Of a stretch of DNA of 64,000 nucleotides, positions 42,136 through 52,418 are shown one piece after another. The DNA is from Anastrepha obliqua (lineage: Eukaryota; Arthropoda; Insecta; Diptera; Tephritidae): NCBI RefSeq assembly GCF_027943255.1, contig NC_072895.1, positions 41,142,001-41,206,000 on the forward strand. Direction: 5' to 3'. How positions within the stretch are numbered: position 1 is the stretch's first letter; every line of letters begins with the position of its first letter. Below the pieces are notes generated by a model. It was not told the DNA's origin. It was given only the letters and a program-made list of their open reading frames with translations, and ran no database searches. Position numbers and translations under genes: made by a program.

Positions 42136-42450
42136 GCCGCTGTAGTCGAATGGGTTGATGCGTGACCACCATTCGGAATTCAGAGAGAGCGTAGGTTAGA
42201 ATCTCGGTGGAAGATCAAAATAAAGGAAAAGTTTTTCCTAATAGCGGTGGCCCCTCGGTAGGCAATGGCAAACCTCCGAGTGTATTTCTGCCAAGAAAAA
42301 GCTCTTCTTTAAAACCATCTGCCGTTCGGAGTCGGCTTGAAACTGTAGGTGTCTCCATTTATGGAACAACATCAAGACGCACCCTACAAATAGGAGGAGG
42401 AGCTCAGCCAAACAGCCAAAATGGGTGTATGTGCCAATTATATAATATAT
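42136..42450 (+). mobile_element. tRNA-derived SINE, copy E (complete)
   Basis: Head GCCGCTGTAGTCGAATGGGT with A box-like TAGTCGAATGGG and B box GGTTAGAATCT (one base off GGTTCGA). The body carries all family blocks (TAATAGCGGTGGCCCCTCGG, TTCTGCCAAG, AACTGTAGGTGTCTCCATTT, ATAGGAGGAGGAGCTCAG) and ends in a short TATAATATATA tail. Possible short target duplication TATGTGT (42126-42132 and 42454-42460). Confidence 0.9.
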
Positions 42451-42454
42451 AGGT

Positions 42455-42730
42455 ATGTGTAAGCCTATCACATTCAGTCGTAATAACACAAGGCTGAAGG
42501 TAATTCCTTTTCCAAGTGGCTTTGGACACTTTGAAGTAACGGTATTCAGTGAGCGGTTTCTTCAAAATCATATATTAGACAAAGCAAGTGAATCATATGG
42601 TGAACTTCGGGACTACCTTCATAAAATTCTCGAATCGTTTGATGAGTCAGATGTGCCCAGCACCAACAAGTATCTTTTTTTAAGATCCAGACGTCAAGAT
42701 GAATCCGCTGATACCGCACTTACTTAATGA
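42455..42730 (+). pseudogene. Unknown ORF fragment between SINE and LINE
   Basis: The 90-codon frame includes SERFLQNHILDKASESYGEL and RDYLHKILESFDESDVPSTN, ending at 42727. Composition is protein-like (charged, non-repetitive). It precedes a LINE RNase H fragment in the same sense, but it does not resemble RT motifs and no family is recognised. The apparent Met lies just after the SINE tail, so the real 5' end is unknown. Confidence 0.3.
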
Positions 42731-42899
42731 ATTGCTGCGATAGAGGTGACGTTTGAGCTATCATTGCTTCATAAAGTTAGGGAGGGCTTCAGTAGCGAAA
42801 AAGAGGTATTATCTAAGAACATGAAATTGCTGAGGCCGCCACTCCCGCTTATCCAGCTACCCAGAGATGATATCACTTAAGTCATCAAATCCGAAAAGA

Positions 42900-43690
42900 A
42901 GCTCAGAATTGAACTGAAGGATAAGACAAACTGGAGTATACATCCATTTGAAAGAAAACTCCAGCAGTGTACCCTGCACTGGTACAAAGATGCTTGGAAG
43001 ACAAAATAGGCATATATGGTCCTGGAATCAAGGGTTCTTTGCCGATGGGTAATTTTTCAAGCATCTTTCAAGCCGAAGGTGCCATCTGTCTATGTGCAGA
43101 GATAAACTTATACAGAAAATTTCGGAATTAGCGAATTGCCTTTCTGAGCGACCGTCGGGTGGCACTCAAGGCTTAGTCATCCTGTTAGATTAAGTCCTCA
43201 CTGGTTCTTGAGTGTATCCACAAACTGAATCTACTAGGAATGCACAATCGCATCCATGTATATTAATTTGGCTTACAGGACAAAGGGTATAACTGGGACC
43301 AAAGTAGCGGACGCACTGGTAAGAGATACTTAGGACTCGTCTTTAATAGGGCTCGAGTTCTTCCTTGCTATTGGAAAACACACCATTAAAATGATGCTTA
43401 GAAGTAAAGAGCTAAGGCTAAGTGAGGTTAGATAGCACCAAACCATGGGGCTGCGCTAGGTGAAATTCTTACCGGGAGGATCGAATCAAATCAGAGGTTC
43501 AAAAAACTCATAATCCTCCCCAAGGATAAACTGAGAATCTTCACGTCTATTCTCACAGGGCACTTTGAAAAGACATATGTGTACGAATTCATAGCTGTGG
43601 GATAAAAGCAGCATTTTGAACATCAGGATAATACATTAAGAGGAAGTGGAAAAGAAAAGGAAAGTCACGACCTATGTGGAACCGCCGACA
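42900..43690 (+). mobile_element. LINE RNase H and C-terminal fragment
   Basis: WYKDAWKTK (about 42990), corresponding to the WYTDGSKT start of RNase H, is followed by GPGIKGSLPMGNFSSIFQAE (about 43020). Later comes PKDKLRIFTSILTGHFEKTY (about 43522), the conserved L-x-x-x-L-T-G-H block before the Cys-His end. The catalytic Asp is kept (KD) but stops and shifts abound. The GGGGCTGCGCTAGG block at 43448 links it to the copy at 27550-27910. Confidence 0.8.
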
Positions 43691-43829
43691 TGAAGTTGGA
43701 ACTGGAAGTATACAACATTATTTCATTTTGTGTTGACATTCTAAAGTTTAAGGCGAAAGAAAAAAGTGAACTGCGGTAAAATAGCACACCAGCCTAACTA
43801 CTGCGTCCGTTTGCTCAAAGGTACTGCTT

Positions 43830-44320
43830 GAACTCACTTTGGAGGAAAACTACCCACGTTCCAATTTGTAAAAGTGATAAAAAACCCAATTAAAAACTTA
43901 GGAAGGCAATTTAACGGCGTCTTGAACTACAGATCAAATTTAACAACTATAAATTCGATGTGGTCAGGGACTTCATGTATCTTGGGTCCGCTATTACCAG
44001 CAACAACTATGCCATTCTTGATATTAGGCGAAGGATAACTCTTGCCAACTCATCATCCCGTTGGCTTGGATAGTCACAATCAGATGCAAACACTCTTGAA
44101 GTTTTCGAGAGGAAAGTACTTCGCAAAATGTTTGGTTCTGCTTGCGTAGGTTACGGTTACCGCATTCGAATGAACCACGGGCTGTATGGCGATAGCGAAG
44201 AGGCAAAAGGACCAAGTTTAAGCTGCCCTGGCTTCTCTTGGCTTAAGAAACTTAAAAAGGTGTGCGGAAAACGGAGACATCTGGCGAGAAATTATTCGGC
44301 AGACTCTTTTCGGTAACGGT
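43830..44320 (+). mobile_element. RTE-like LINE C-terminal fragment
   Basis: YKFDVVRDFMYLGSAITSNN, then DIRRRITLANSSSRWLG, a stop, LEVFERKVLRKMFGSACVG and YGYRIRMNHGLYGDSEEA (43950-44200). The YLGS..., VFERK.LRK..G and R.N.ELY blocks are typical of LINE ORF2 C-termini without RNase H. This is a different family from the fragment immediately upstream. Confidence 0.8.
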
Positions 44321-44419
44321 AAAAACTTATAAATTGGAGACAATAACAAATATAAATAATTACTGACTCCGAAAAAAAAAATCAGTTACCACAATATTTT
44401 TTGGCAGCCACCCTGTATT

Positions 44420-45590
44420 TACTACTTATACATTCAGTTACACAGCTGGTAACGCAGGGCGCTGCTAGCGCAAGTTACTGGGCCATTTCGGCCATTTTCT
44501 TGAAATATTTCAATCAAAGAAAGGATTATGTGGGGGCTAAGCGGAAATTGGCCAAATTAATTTCAATTAAACAAATGTTTCCACTAAGTCTGTGAGAGTG
44601 TATGTTTGTGTAAGTGTGCGGATATTCTCGTGCCGAAGCAAAAATGTGAAAAAATATAAAAGTAAATAAAAAGTGCAAATAAAAAGCGAGAAAAAGTCGC
44701 AAACTTTTCCATGCCCGCTTTACCTATGCATTTTGCACGTGCGCTTCACCTTTTTCGCTTCACCCAACAAGTTAAGTTTATTTAATCGCTCGTGGCTTTC
44801 GCAAAACAGCTGTTAGAAAGCAACGCCTCGGGACGCAAAGTTTTCAGAATCGATACGAGTAGTTGGGTAAGCGAAATTGCTGAGGGACTTTGTTTTCCTG
44901 CTGTCAACTGCGGTTTGCTGTTTGTTTATTTCTGCCGCAATGCCGTTTTGGGGTCACAAGGGCAATCCTTTTGATGGCTCGGTTGATTGCGGTTGTGCAG
45001 CAAAGTGCGGATTTTCTGCACAGTTAAGTGAACTTCATTGCAATGGGAACTTACGTGGCACTCATATGAGTGTATATTCCCCTGCCGAGACAGGAGGGGA
45101 TTAAAAGAGTTTTATATCTTGAATTTCTGTTAAGGGAAGGGAGGGGTACGGATAATTCGATGAAAGAAAGACATATTTTCAAGATATTTTTATGGCAATG
45201 GCTTTTCCAAGCAAAACCATGCAAAAATTGAACAATATTTTCCTATTTGGGCGAGTGGCAGTGAAACACGACTCGATAAAAGTTGTTTTGCGTTGTACTG
45301 TACTTGTACATCTGTACTTGCAACAGAATCACTTGAAGCAAAAAAATCAAACTGCATTAGTTAAAGCAGACGTTTCTCGGGGTATATCAGGGCGGATTTT
45401 TTTAATTTTCGTAGCGCTTTTGAGCCTTTTCACTTAATTTGCTGGTGTACAACAAAAACTTTATGAATCAGTACCGCGCAAAATCTGGCTCAGTAGATTT
45501 TGAGTTGGGGCTTTCAAGTTTCAGAAAAGCGCTTTAAAAGCGCTCCGATCGACTTAAAATTTTGACAAAATATTCCTGAAATCATACATT
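44420..45590. other. Unassigned non-coding DNA
   Basis: Frames at 44792-45104 and 45192-45437 show no domains. No repeats or tips recognised. Confidence 0.4.
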
Positions 45591-45594
45591 CATA

Positions 45595-45800
45595 TATAAA
45601 AAAAAAACAAATATAAAAAAAAAAAATAAATAAAAACAAAAAAATTAAAAAATATTTAATTTATTTTAAATAAAAAGAAAAAAGTTCGAAATAAAACAAA
45701 GATCCGCAAGATTATGCATTCATATAAAATTCATATAAAAATTAAAAAATAATATAAAAAAAAAAAAATTAAAAAAATTAAAAAAAATAAAATTTAAAAA
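45595..45800. repeat. Poly-A/AT low-complexity tract
   Basis: About 200 bp of almost pure A/T, mainly A-runs separated by single T (AAAAAAAATAAATAAAAAC type). No information content beyond low complexity. It lies at the start of a dispersed-repeat copy. Confidence 0.85.
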
Positions 45801-45819
45801 AACCTCATCTCAATACCTC

Positions 45820-46200
45820 TATATAACGAATGCTCAAATGGTTCTTTTCGGGAAGGGACCACCAACGGCAAAAAAAAAAAAAAAAATTGGTAAAATTAAC
45901 ACGATTTTGGAGTCACTTCTAAATTGTAGGTACTTTATTATACCAAAATTTCCGATGGCCTATAAAACTGCGTACCCGAAAGTTTTGTAAAGATTTTGGT
46001 TAAAAAGTGTGAAATTTTGATAAAAATGTATTGGTTTTGTTTTAATTTGCATAAGGGCTTAAATTCGGATTTTTATAATTTTTGTGGCAAAATAGCTAAT
46101 TTTTTTATTAGAATATTATTAAAATTATATAAGAAACAAATAAATTGTCAAAACCTGACAATAAGCCTCTGTGGTACAATTACTTAACGCTGTGTATTTA
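45820..46200 (+). repeat. Dispersed A+T-rich repeat (family A) copy
   Basis: ATAACGAATGCTCAAATGGT, CCACCAACGGCAAAAAAAA, AATTAACACGATTTTGGAGT and GTCAAAACCTGACAATAAG, followed by CTTAACGCTGTG, in the order seen (in part) at 20571-20830, 14374-14440 and, inverted, 24345-24255. This is the most complete copy in the window. Confidence 0.5.
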
Positions 46201-46204
46201 TCGT

Positions 46205-47155
46205 GAGATGTGGCTTAATATAAGAATCTAAGTAGCAGAAAATATTCCGGACTTTTTATTTACCCATTATTTTTTACCAAACACATCCAATACCAAATAT
46301 TGATTTGCACAATAATGAAACCAGTTATAGGAAGTGGGCCTAGATTGGACATACTCATAGAAACCCGGAGCAAAAAATACCAGTGAAGGCCTGGTCACAG
46401 GCACAGAGGATGACGCAAAGGAGCCTGGCGATGCAGCCTTGACACGAAATTATCCAGCAACAATCTTCCCTGTACGCCAGCTAAACATACGGATAACGAC
46501 AGAAGAAAGAGAAAATAATTGACTTTGGCATTATGCATCTCATAATCGGCGCTTAAGCAAATAACAATACAATTTTTTTTTTAATTCAAAAAGAAAAGCT
46601 CGGTGTTTTTATGGCGTACAAATTTTATTTCTTCTTGGTAGAAAGTTATTTATTTGTATACGATGATCAGAAAATTTATTATTATTTTGTTTTTATTTGA
46701 GCTTGGGTTTAATGTTTGACAAAAAAAAAAAAAAATTCAAAACAAAAAAATTTCGCGGAAATCCTGCAGCTCCGTTTTCAATTCGCCTGCTACATAAGAT
46801 CTGTTTGTTGTAATCTTAAAAATTAACTTCAAACTTATAATCGGTAATATTAGAAATTTCCGAGCTTTTAGCGAATCTTATAATGAACATTATTTGGTTT
46901 CGTAATTTACGACTATGCGACCTTAAAACTTTAGTATGGGTTGACCGACGTGGTGCGTTCCCACGACAGTTGGTCCTACATAATGGGAATGACTCGGATT
47001 TATACGCGACCAAAGACTGTCACTTTAGGAGAATTCCCGGGCATGTTTGAGAAATGTTTATGCTGCTACAACAACAAAAGTTACCGATTTGGCTTACTAA
47101 TTTTCGTTGTATTTATTTCGAGTTATTACCAAAAATTTTTTTACGGCCCCATTTG
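46205..47155. other. Unassigned non-coding DNA
   Basis: 46370-46500 is somewhat GC-richer (GGCCTGGTCACAGGCACAGA) but shows no motif. Short frames at 46816-47207 show no domain. Confidence 0.35.
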
Positions 47156-47159
47156 TGAG

Positions 47160-47305
47160 TTCGTACCTGAAGTTAAACATTCTTGCCAGAATCAAGTTAC
47201 TACTTAAAAAAAAATATTTTTATTTTTATTATGTGTGTTTATTTATGTGTTGGTACCTAAAGTTAAATATTTCTGCCAGAATCAAATTACTACTTAAAAA
47301 TATTA
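47160..47305 (+). repeat. Direct repeat pair, ~50 bp, 90-bp period
   Basis: GTACCTGAAGTTAAACATTC..GCCAGAATCAAGTTACTACT (from 47163) recurs as GTACCTAAAGTTAAATATTT..GCCAGAATCAAATTACTACT (from 47252) with few changes, separated by an A/T-rich spacer. Confidence 0.85.
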
Positions 47306-47309
47306 TTTT

Positions 47310-48580
47310 ATTTAAATTCTCACAAATTTAAGGAAAGGCTCGTTTGGATGATTCCTTTCTAAGTGAAGGGACTGGTAGACGTTCATAGGAGAGCACGATA
47401 AGATATTGTTTTAGAGATATGAATTAAAATCCCATCACGTCAGCAAATTCGGAAATTAATCTTTAAAGAATTAGAGGGTAAATTTAAAGAATTAAAAAAA
47501 ATCAAAATTCAGCAAACCATTAAAGAGCAATGCAGGAAAATCTGCTACCTTTTCAAGGTTATATTTTCATGCCCGCACCTGTACATATATATGTCTGTTC
47601 GTGAATATATTATAGTATCATATAAATGTCAACTACTCACGAAAGTTGAGATAATTGTCAACTTAAAATTAATTTTATTATCATTCCGCAATGTCAACTG
47701 TCGCAGAGTTTTCTCGTTTATTTAATTTTATTTATTATTTGTGGGCAATTGTTGACACAGTTTTCCCTCAATTTGCATTTAAAAACAATTTTTCGCTTAT
47801 CAGTGTTTAAAATCGATGTAAAATGACAAAGTGAATTTATTTGCCATTATACGAGTATGTGCATACATAAATAAATATATACTTATACATACATGTGGTT
47901 GTATGTGTGCATATAAATTCCGTTAGATGAGTGTGATGAATATTCAATACGATTCCCAAAGCACAAAAGTTACTTAATGGAAATTCATTCTTATAAAAAC
48001 CATAAAACTAGTGCTTATTTGCACACGTACATACATACATACGTGCGTATAGACAAAGTGCATGTCATGAAGTATATTTATATGCACACCTAAATCACTT
48101 ACATATGTATGTATATGTATTCCCGTGCATGTATGAGTATTTGCAAAAGTTCAAACGCATTTAGTTTCAATTTATATCAATTTGCTCTCCACACATTCCT
48201 TTTTATTGTTGCCAACTGACATTTATACTCCAATTTGTTTGGAACAACAATAAGTATACATCCTTTCGGGAAATTCGCTAGCGCCGAACTGGTTCGATTC
48301 CAGTGAACTTTTCTCCAATACTAGTTCGCTCTCCTTTCGCTTCGACGTACTTGTAATCCCTGAAAGTTTCATAGTGCAATTCCCATAACTTCCCGAGTTG
48401 TATTCAATCACGCACTGCACACCTGTGAAAATTGAAATATGAAATTGAAAAATAAACGACTTTATAAAAATATTAAAAACAACCGAATATATTTTACTTA
48501 AGAACTTTTTATTAAATTTTCCACATTGAATAAATCTAGAAATTATTAAATTTGGGGCATCACTTCACATCGAACTGCTC
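47310..48580. other. Unassigned non-coding DNA
   Basis: Contains (TACA)n/(TATG)n patches at about 48028-48045 and 48110-48125. The minus frame at 48223-48420 has no motif. Confidence 0.4.
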
Positions 48581-48582
48581 TA

Positions 48583-49495
48583 TAGGGTCCGCCACTCGAA
48601 GTGTAACCAACGTTAGACCCTTCGCGCAGCCTATGCACGGGCAAATGGCGAAAGAATTGAAAATATTTGACCATAGCATCGGCCGCATACTGAAAAATGA
48701 TTTCAAAGACAAGCCTTACATGACCCAAAAGGCGCATGATCTCACACCAAAGCAGCAACAATTCAAACCTGAGAGAGCGGAGAAGATACTTCGCTTGGCC
48801 GAAAGCGGTCAATTTTTGAACATTGCGTTTTCTGACGAAAAAATTTTTGAAATTGAATAAATCGTAAACTCTCAAAACGATACGGTTTATTTAACCGACC
48901 GTTCATACGAGAATTTGTGTTATCGATTGGCCATCAGGAGGCAGCACACGCCACAGGTATGGGTTTGGGCCGCTGTAACCGCAAATGGGCGCTCTTCAAT
49001 CATTTTCATACAGCCTGACGACAAGGTAAATGCGAAATATTATCGGGAAAGTATTCTGGAGGTTGCTTTGAAGCCGTGGACAGGCAAGCATCTCGGTGGT
49101 AGACCATGGGCATTTCAACAGGACTCGTCACCGTCTCACAAAGCTCGAGTAAACCAAGAATGGCTAAAAAACTACGTTTCAAACTTCATAACGCCCACAA
49201 AGACGCGAATCCGATGGATTATTCTCTTTGGGCCATTTCGAGGCGCTGAAAAAAGCCATTGTCTGCGAGTGGGCCAAAATACCTGCAAGTCACAATTCGT
49301 GCAAGCTTACAATTCGTTTCTGAGCCATCTCAAGGCCATAGTCGAGGCAAAATATGGTTGTATTGAGCAAAAGTAAATTGGTTTTTAATTTTGTATTATT
49401 TTTACACGTTTTTTACTTTGAACTGAATAAAAGTAATTCTTCCAAACTAAATTTAGGACTTTTGTAATTGGTTACACTTCGCGTGCCGGACCCGG
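48583..49495 (+). mobile_element. Truncated DD37D-like mariner relative
   Basis: Left tip ..GGGTCCGCCACTCGAAGTG with TA at 48581-48582; right tip CACTTCGCGTGCCGGACCC.. with TA at 49496-49497. The inverted repeats GGGTCCG.CAC.CGAAGTGTAACCAA extend about 26 bp. At 913 bp it is shorter than complete relatives because most of the N-terminal coding region is lost. Confidence 0.88.
48642..49374 (+). pseudogene. maT/DD37D-like transposase, truncated
   Basis: MAKELKIFDHSIGRILKNDF (HTH end), PERAEKILRLAES, then FSDEKIFEIE (first Asp, 48828) and a stop. It resumes RQHTPQVWVWAAVTANGRSS, then FQQDSSPSHKARVNQEWLKN (second Asp, about 49120) and, after a shift, DANPMDYSLW (third Asp, about 49207). The residues between second and third Asp are about six fewer than 37 because of a deletion before DANPMDY. 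It ends HLKAIVEAKYGCIEQK at 49374. The N-terminal DNA-binding half is missing and it is inactive. Confidence 0.8.
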
Positions 49496-49499
49496 TACT

Positions 49500-50235
49500 T
49501 CATCAAAAGCTAAAGCCAGTTACTCGCTTTTACTTTTCTGCTTCGGCCCTGCTAAACTTTCAGAGAAGCTGTCGCTATTCGCAGCGTAAATAGCGAATTC
49601 TTTCACAACTGCACAACTCATACCAGTTTCGAACCAATAATATTTTTCACCGGATTAGATTTTCCCTGCAGGGCATAGTGACATCGTATGCCCTTCAATG
49701 TGTGTGTGTGTGGGTATGCGAACATGCGGTGTTCTAGAATTGCTTACTATTGCGGCATATGAATTTCAATTCAATGTCCAATGTCGTCGTCAGTTGTTTT
49801 AATTGTTATGCGATAGGGGCGGATAGCAACAAAAACTTTCCTTCGTCAACACTCATAGATTATGCAGGATTTTGCATTTTCGAGTTGAGTTTAAAAGCAT
49901 AAAACTTTATTCTGTGTTGAAATATTTTAAATGCAATCCTAATGCGTTTTCAAAATATGTTCATATGTATGTATGTATGTACATATACAAGTAGGCTAGG
50001 CCAAGGCACATCACCACATCAGCAAGGTAGTACCAGTAGAGCAAGAGCAACAATGGTGTATATTTTATTGTCACATGAATTCTATAGATAACAACAAAAT
50101 TAAAGGTAAACAAAGTTTGACAGTTTAGAGAACACATAAAATAAAATTGAAAAAAAAAAAAAAAAAAAAATTAAAATGAAGTCAGCTGCTCTACTGTTGC
50201 TATCTTATTGAGGTTGTTTGGGGTAGGCTAACTTA
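49500..50235. other. Unassigned non-coding DNA
   Basis: Contains ATGTATGTATGTATGT (about 49966) and an A-run of about 24 at 50150-50170. No coding or transposon signal. Confidence 0.4.
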
Positions 50236-50344
50236 CATACAGGCTTAGCCAAAAGTATTAAGCACCCCATTAATTACTGAGTTTTTCCTTTTAAAATGTG
50301 AAGAATGATCTTTTATTAATAAGTCAGTACAAATGAAAGGAATT

Positions 50345-51420
50345 AATGGTAAACATATGAATATTTAGTAGCCCCACCCTTTGCTTTGGTAACAGCAGCA
50401 ATCCTCTGGGGCATGTTGCGTGCAAGCTTTGCACATTCGGCTGTACTTATGGCGCTCCAATCGTGAATTAAAACATTTTTCACGGCTGTTTGCGATGTCA
50501 AGCTGTGTTTCCTTATCTTACGTTTTAAAATAGCTCACTCGTGCCGTATGGCGCTTAGGTATGGAGACTGTGCTGGCCAATCTAACAAAACAGTGTCATT
50601 AGTGATTTGTCTCAAGGAGCATTGTCTTGTTGGAATTGAATGAACCATATCTAAATTAGTCTCGTCAAAAATGCGCATCAACAAAAGCAAAAGTACAGTT
50701 TCTACCTATTTAATACATTTGTGTGCTGTCCATGAACATTTCGCCATAAAACTCCAGATCATAATGCTGCCTCCCCTATGCTTAACGCGATCTGGATGGT
50801 ATTCCTCGGCAACGCGTCGCCTCACGAGCGTCACACCGGGTGCTCCAAGTACCTGTAGGAAAGAGGAAAAAATCATTTAAAAGATTTGTGTTATACTGAA
50901 CTAAGGTAAGAAGCTATGGTTCTTGATATTTTAAAATGTTGCTAACTAAGCCTACCTTGAAGTTCGATTCATCAGACCACAGAACATTCGACTAATCTCC
51001 TGCCGTAAAATTTGAGTATCGGCGAGGCCATTCTTAACGCTTGTCCGATTTGTTCTGAAAATCACAGCTACTTTTGGGCTTTGCATCCTTGTAAATCTGC
51101 TGCCAGAAGCCTTTTTCAAGCTATTCGAGCACCAGCGGATTTTCCAATTTCTTCCGACAGAGCAGCTGCAAGAGCAGAAGAGGATTTTTTAAGATCGTAG
51201 AGAGACTCGTGTATAAATTTTCGGTCTGCATGTAGATTACATTAGTGAGGGGTTTCTTCCACTTTTTGATTTATTATGGTAGAATTTTGTGTCTGCAAAT
51301 CATATAATGACATATTCGACTGGGCACCGCGAACATTTGACGTAATTGGCAGTCTCAACCTGAGACTTCCCTTTCTCACTTAAAACTTAGATTCTTGGAC
51401 TCTTTTGTCGCAGCAAAGTT
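50345..51420 (-). pseudogene. Tc1-type transposase with intron, heavily damaged
   Basis: The minus strand reads DLKKSSSALAAALSEEIGKS (about 51200, HTH region) and NVLWSDESNFK (first Asp, about 50970). After the intron come VLGAPGVTLVRRRVAEEYHP, GGSIMIWSFMAKC, FQQDNAP (second Asp, about 50630) and WPAQSPYLSAIRHE, stop (about 50560). In the last block the expected Asp is Tyr and the catalytic Glu is Arg, and Trp has become a stop. It ends ILKRKIRKHSL and, farther on, MPQRIAAVTKAKGGATKY (about 50365). Several other stops are present. Confidence 0.85.
50853..50955 (-). other. Putative 103-bp intron in second Tc1-like gene
   Basis: The minus-strand coding sequence TCGAACTTCAAG is followed by GTAGGCTTAG. 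The interruption ends TTTTTTCCTCTTTCCTACAG before GTACTTGGAGCACCC. Joining gives SDESNFK-VLGAPGV, the normal Tc1-type order, in phase 0. The position is after the first catalytic Asp, unlike the intron at 31218-31312, which lies before it. Confidence 0.75.
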
Positions 51421-51569
51421 CGCTTTTTTTAAGCATTTCGGTAAAAAGCATTATTTATATCCGCTTCATAATTTTGCACTGCAGATTATTCACACATTGA
51501 CCATCAAATGAAAATGGCAAAATATTTTAAGTATGCCTTTACTTGTATTTTAGTGGTCAAGGCTGTATT

Positions 51570-52038
51570 TCTGAAGGTATATTATATTCAAAAATTTAAG
51601 AAAAATATGTATAAGAGACGAAGATATTTGAATTTAAAATATTCTTTATTTTATTTTTCTGCACTGAGTAAATCTTAAAATTGCTAAATTTTCTTCCAAC
51701 TTTTTTCAGTTTACTTTTTATTATACTCAAACCTACATATGAACCTATTTTGAGAAAAAAATTATGACAATGTGCAAAGTGCTCGGATCACAAAGATGCG
51801 TAATGGATTTTTCTTTAGATTCTGTCATTTTGAATCCAATATATTTAATTCCCGTTCTGTATCCGAGGCTTTCCTAAAGATTTCATGAAATGGAGCCGTT
51901 TTCATTTTCGTAGAGGCTGCAAATATAAGCTATACGCACACTTGAAATTGCTTATAAACAAACTTTTGTCAGGGACGAATAGGCTACAGGTCTCGCTTTT
52001 TTTGGTTTTTTGTTTGTTTTTTGGGAAGGGAGAATGGA
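51570..52038. other. Unassigned non-coding DNA
   Basis: A+T-rich with no supported frames or repeats. Confidence 0.4.
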
Positions 52039-52039
52039 A

Positions 52040-52415
52040 ATGTCAGAAACGTTTTGATTGTAGTCGCCGCCCCAAGAATATGTGGGGCATGCTCCGCCTT
52101 AAACAAACCTCCCCTCTTCGGCTGAGGGGGCCCTCCCGGAACCGCAATTGCACTAAATCGAGGGGAGACCTGTGTCCAGGCTGTCTACCTATGACGTGTG
52201 TGAGTTACACGTCGCTGATAGACTCCATTAAGGGGGTGATAATGTCGTGGGCGTTACCGCCTTGTCTGCGTATGATATGGTCGTGAGTCGTCAGCTCAGG
52301 CGTCTTTAAAATTGTCGTCGGTACGTCTGAGTTGATCTCCTCTGAAACACTGTTTCATGTTGAATTCAGTACTTGTCGAGAAGTTCGGTGTGATCAGATG
52401 CTACCCAGAGCGTTG
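52040..52415. other. GC-rich unassigned segment
   Basis: Distinctly GC-rich (CTTCGGCTGAGGGGGCCCTC, GGGGTGATAATGTCGTGGGC). It resembles ORF1 or UTR sequence of a retrotransposon in composition, but no protein motif or repeat end is recognised on either strand. It ends at the TA target of the mariner at 52419. Confidence 0.35.
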
Positions 52416-52418
52416 ATA

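Larger units (their letters stand above)
41332..44415 (-). mobile_element. MLE shell filled with later insertions
   Basis: The left tip CAGGGTGGCTGATGATATTT follows TA (41330-41331). The right end GGCAGCCACCCTG at 44415 is followed by TA (44416-44417). The outer 11 bases pair perfectly and inner matching needs gaps. The transposase C-terminus lies on the minus strand just inside the left tip. The 3-kb length is explained by insertions: a dispersed repeat, a SINE and two LINE fragments. The tips could instead belong to two separate elements. Confidence 0.5.
50240..51565 (-). mobile_element. Tc1-like element (1326 bp) with TA duplication
   Basis: Left tip CAGGCTTAGCCAAAAGTATT after TA (50238-50239). 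The right tip, read inward from 51565, is CAGCCTTGACCACTAAAATA, followed by TA (51566-51567). The tips agree at about 70 %. The CAG.CTTG.CCA..AGTATT type of tip is common in Tc1-type elements. The transposase is on the minus strand with an apparent intron. Confidence 0.82.
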
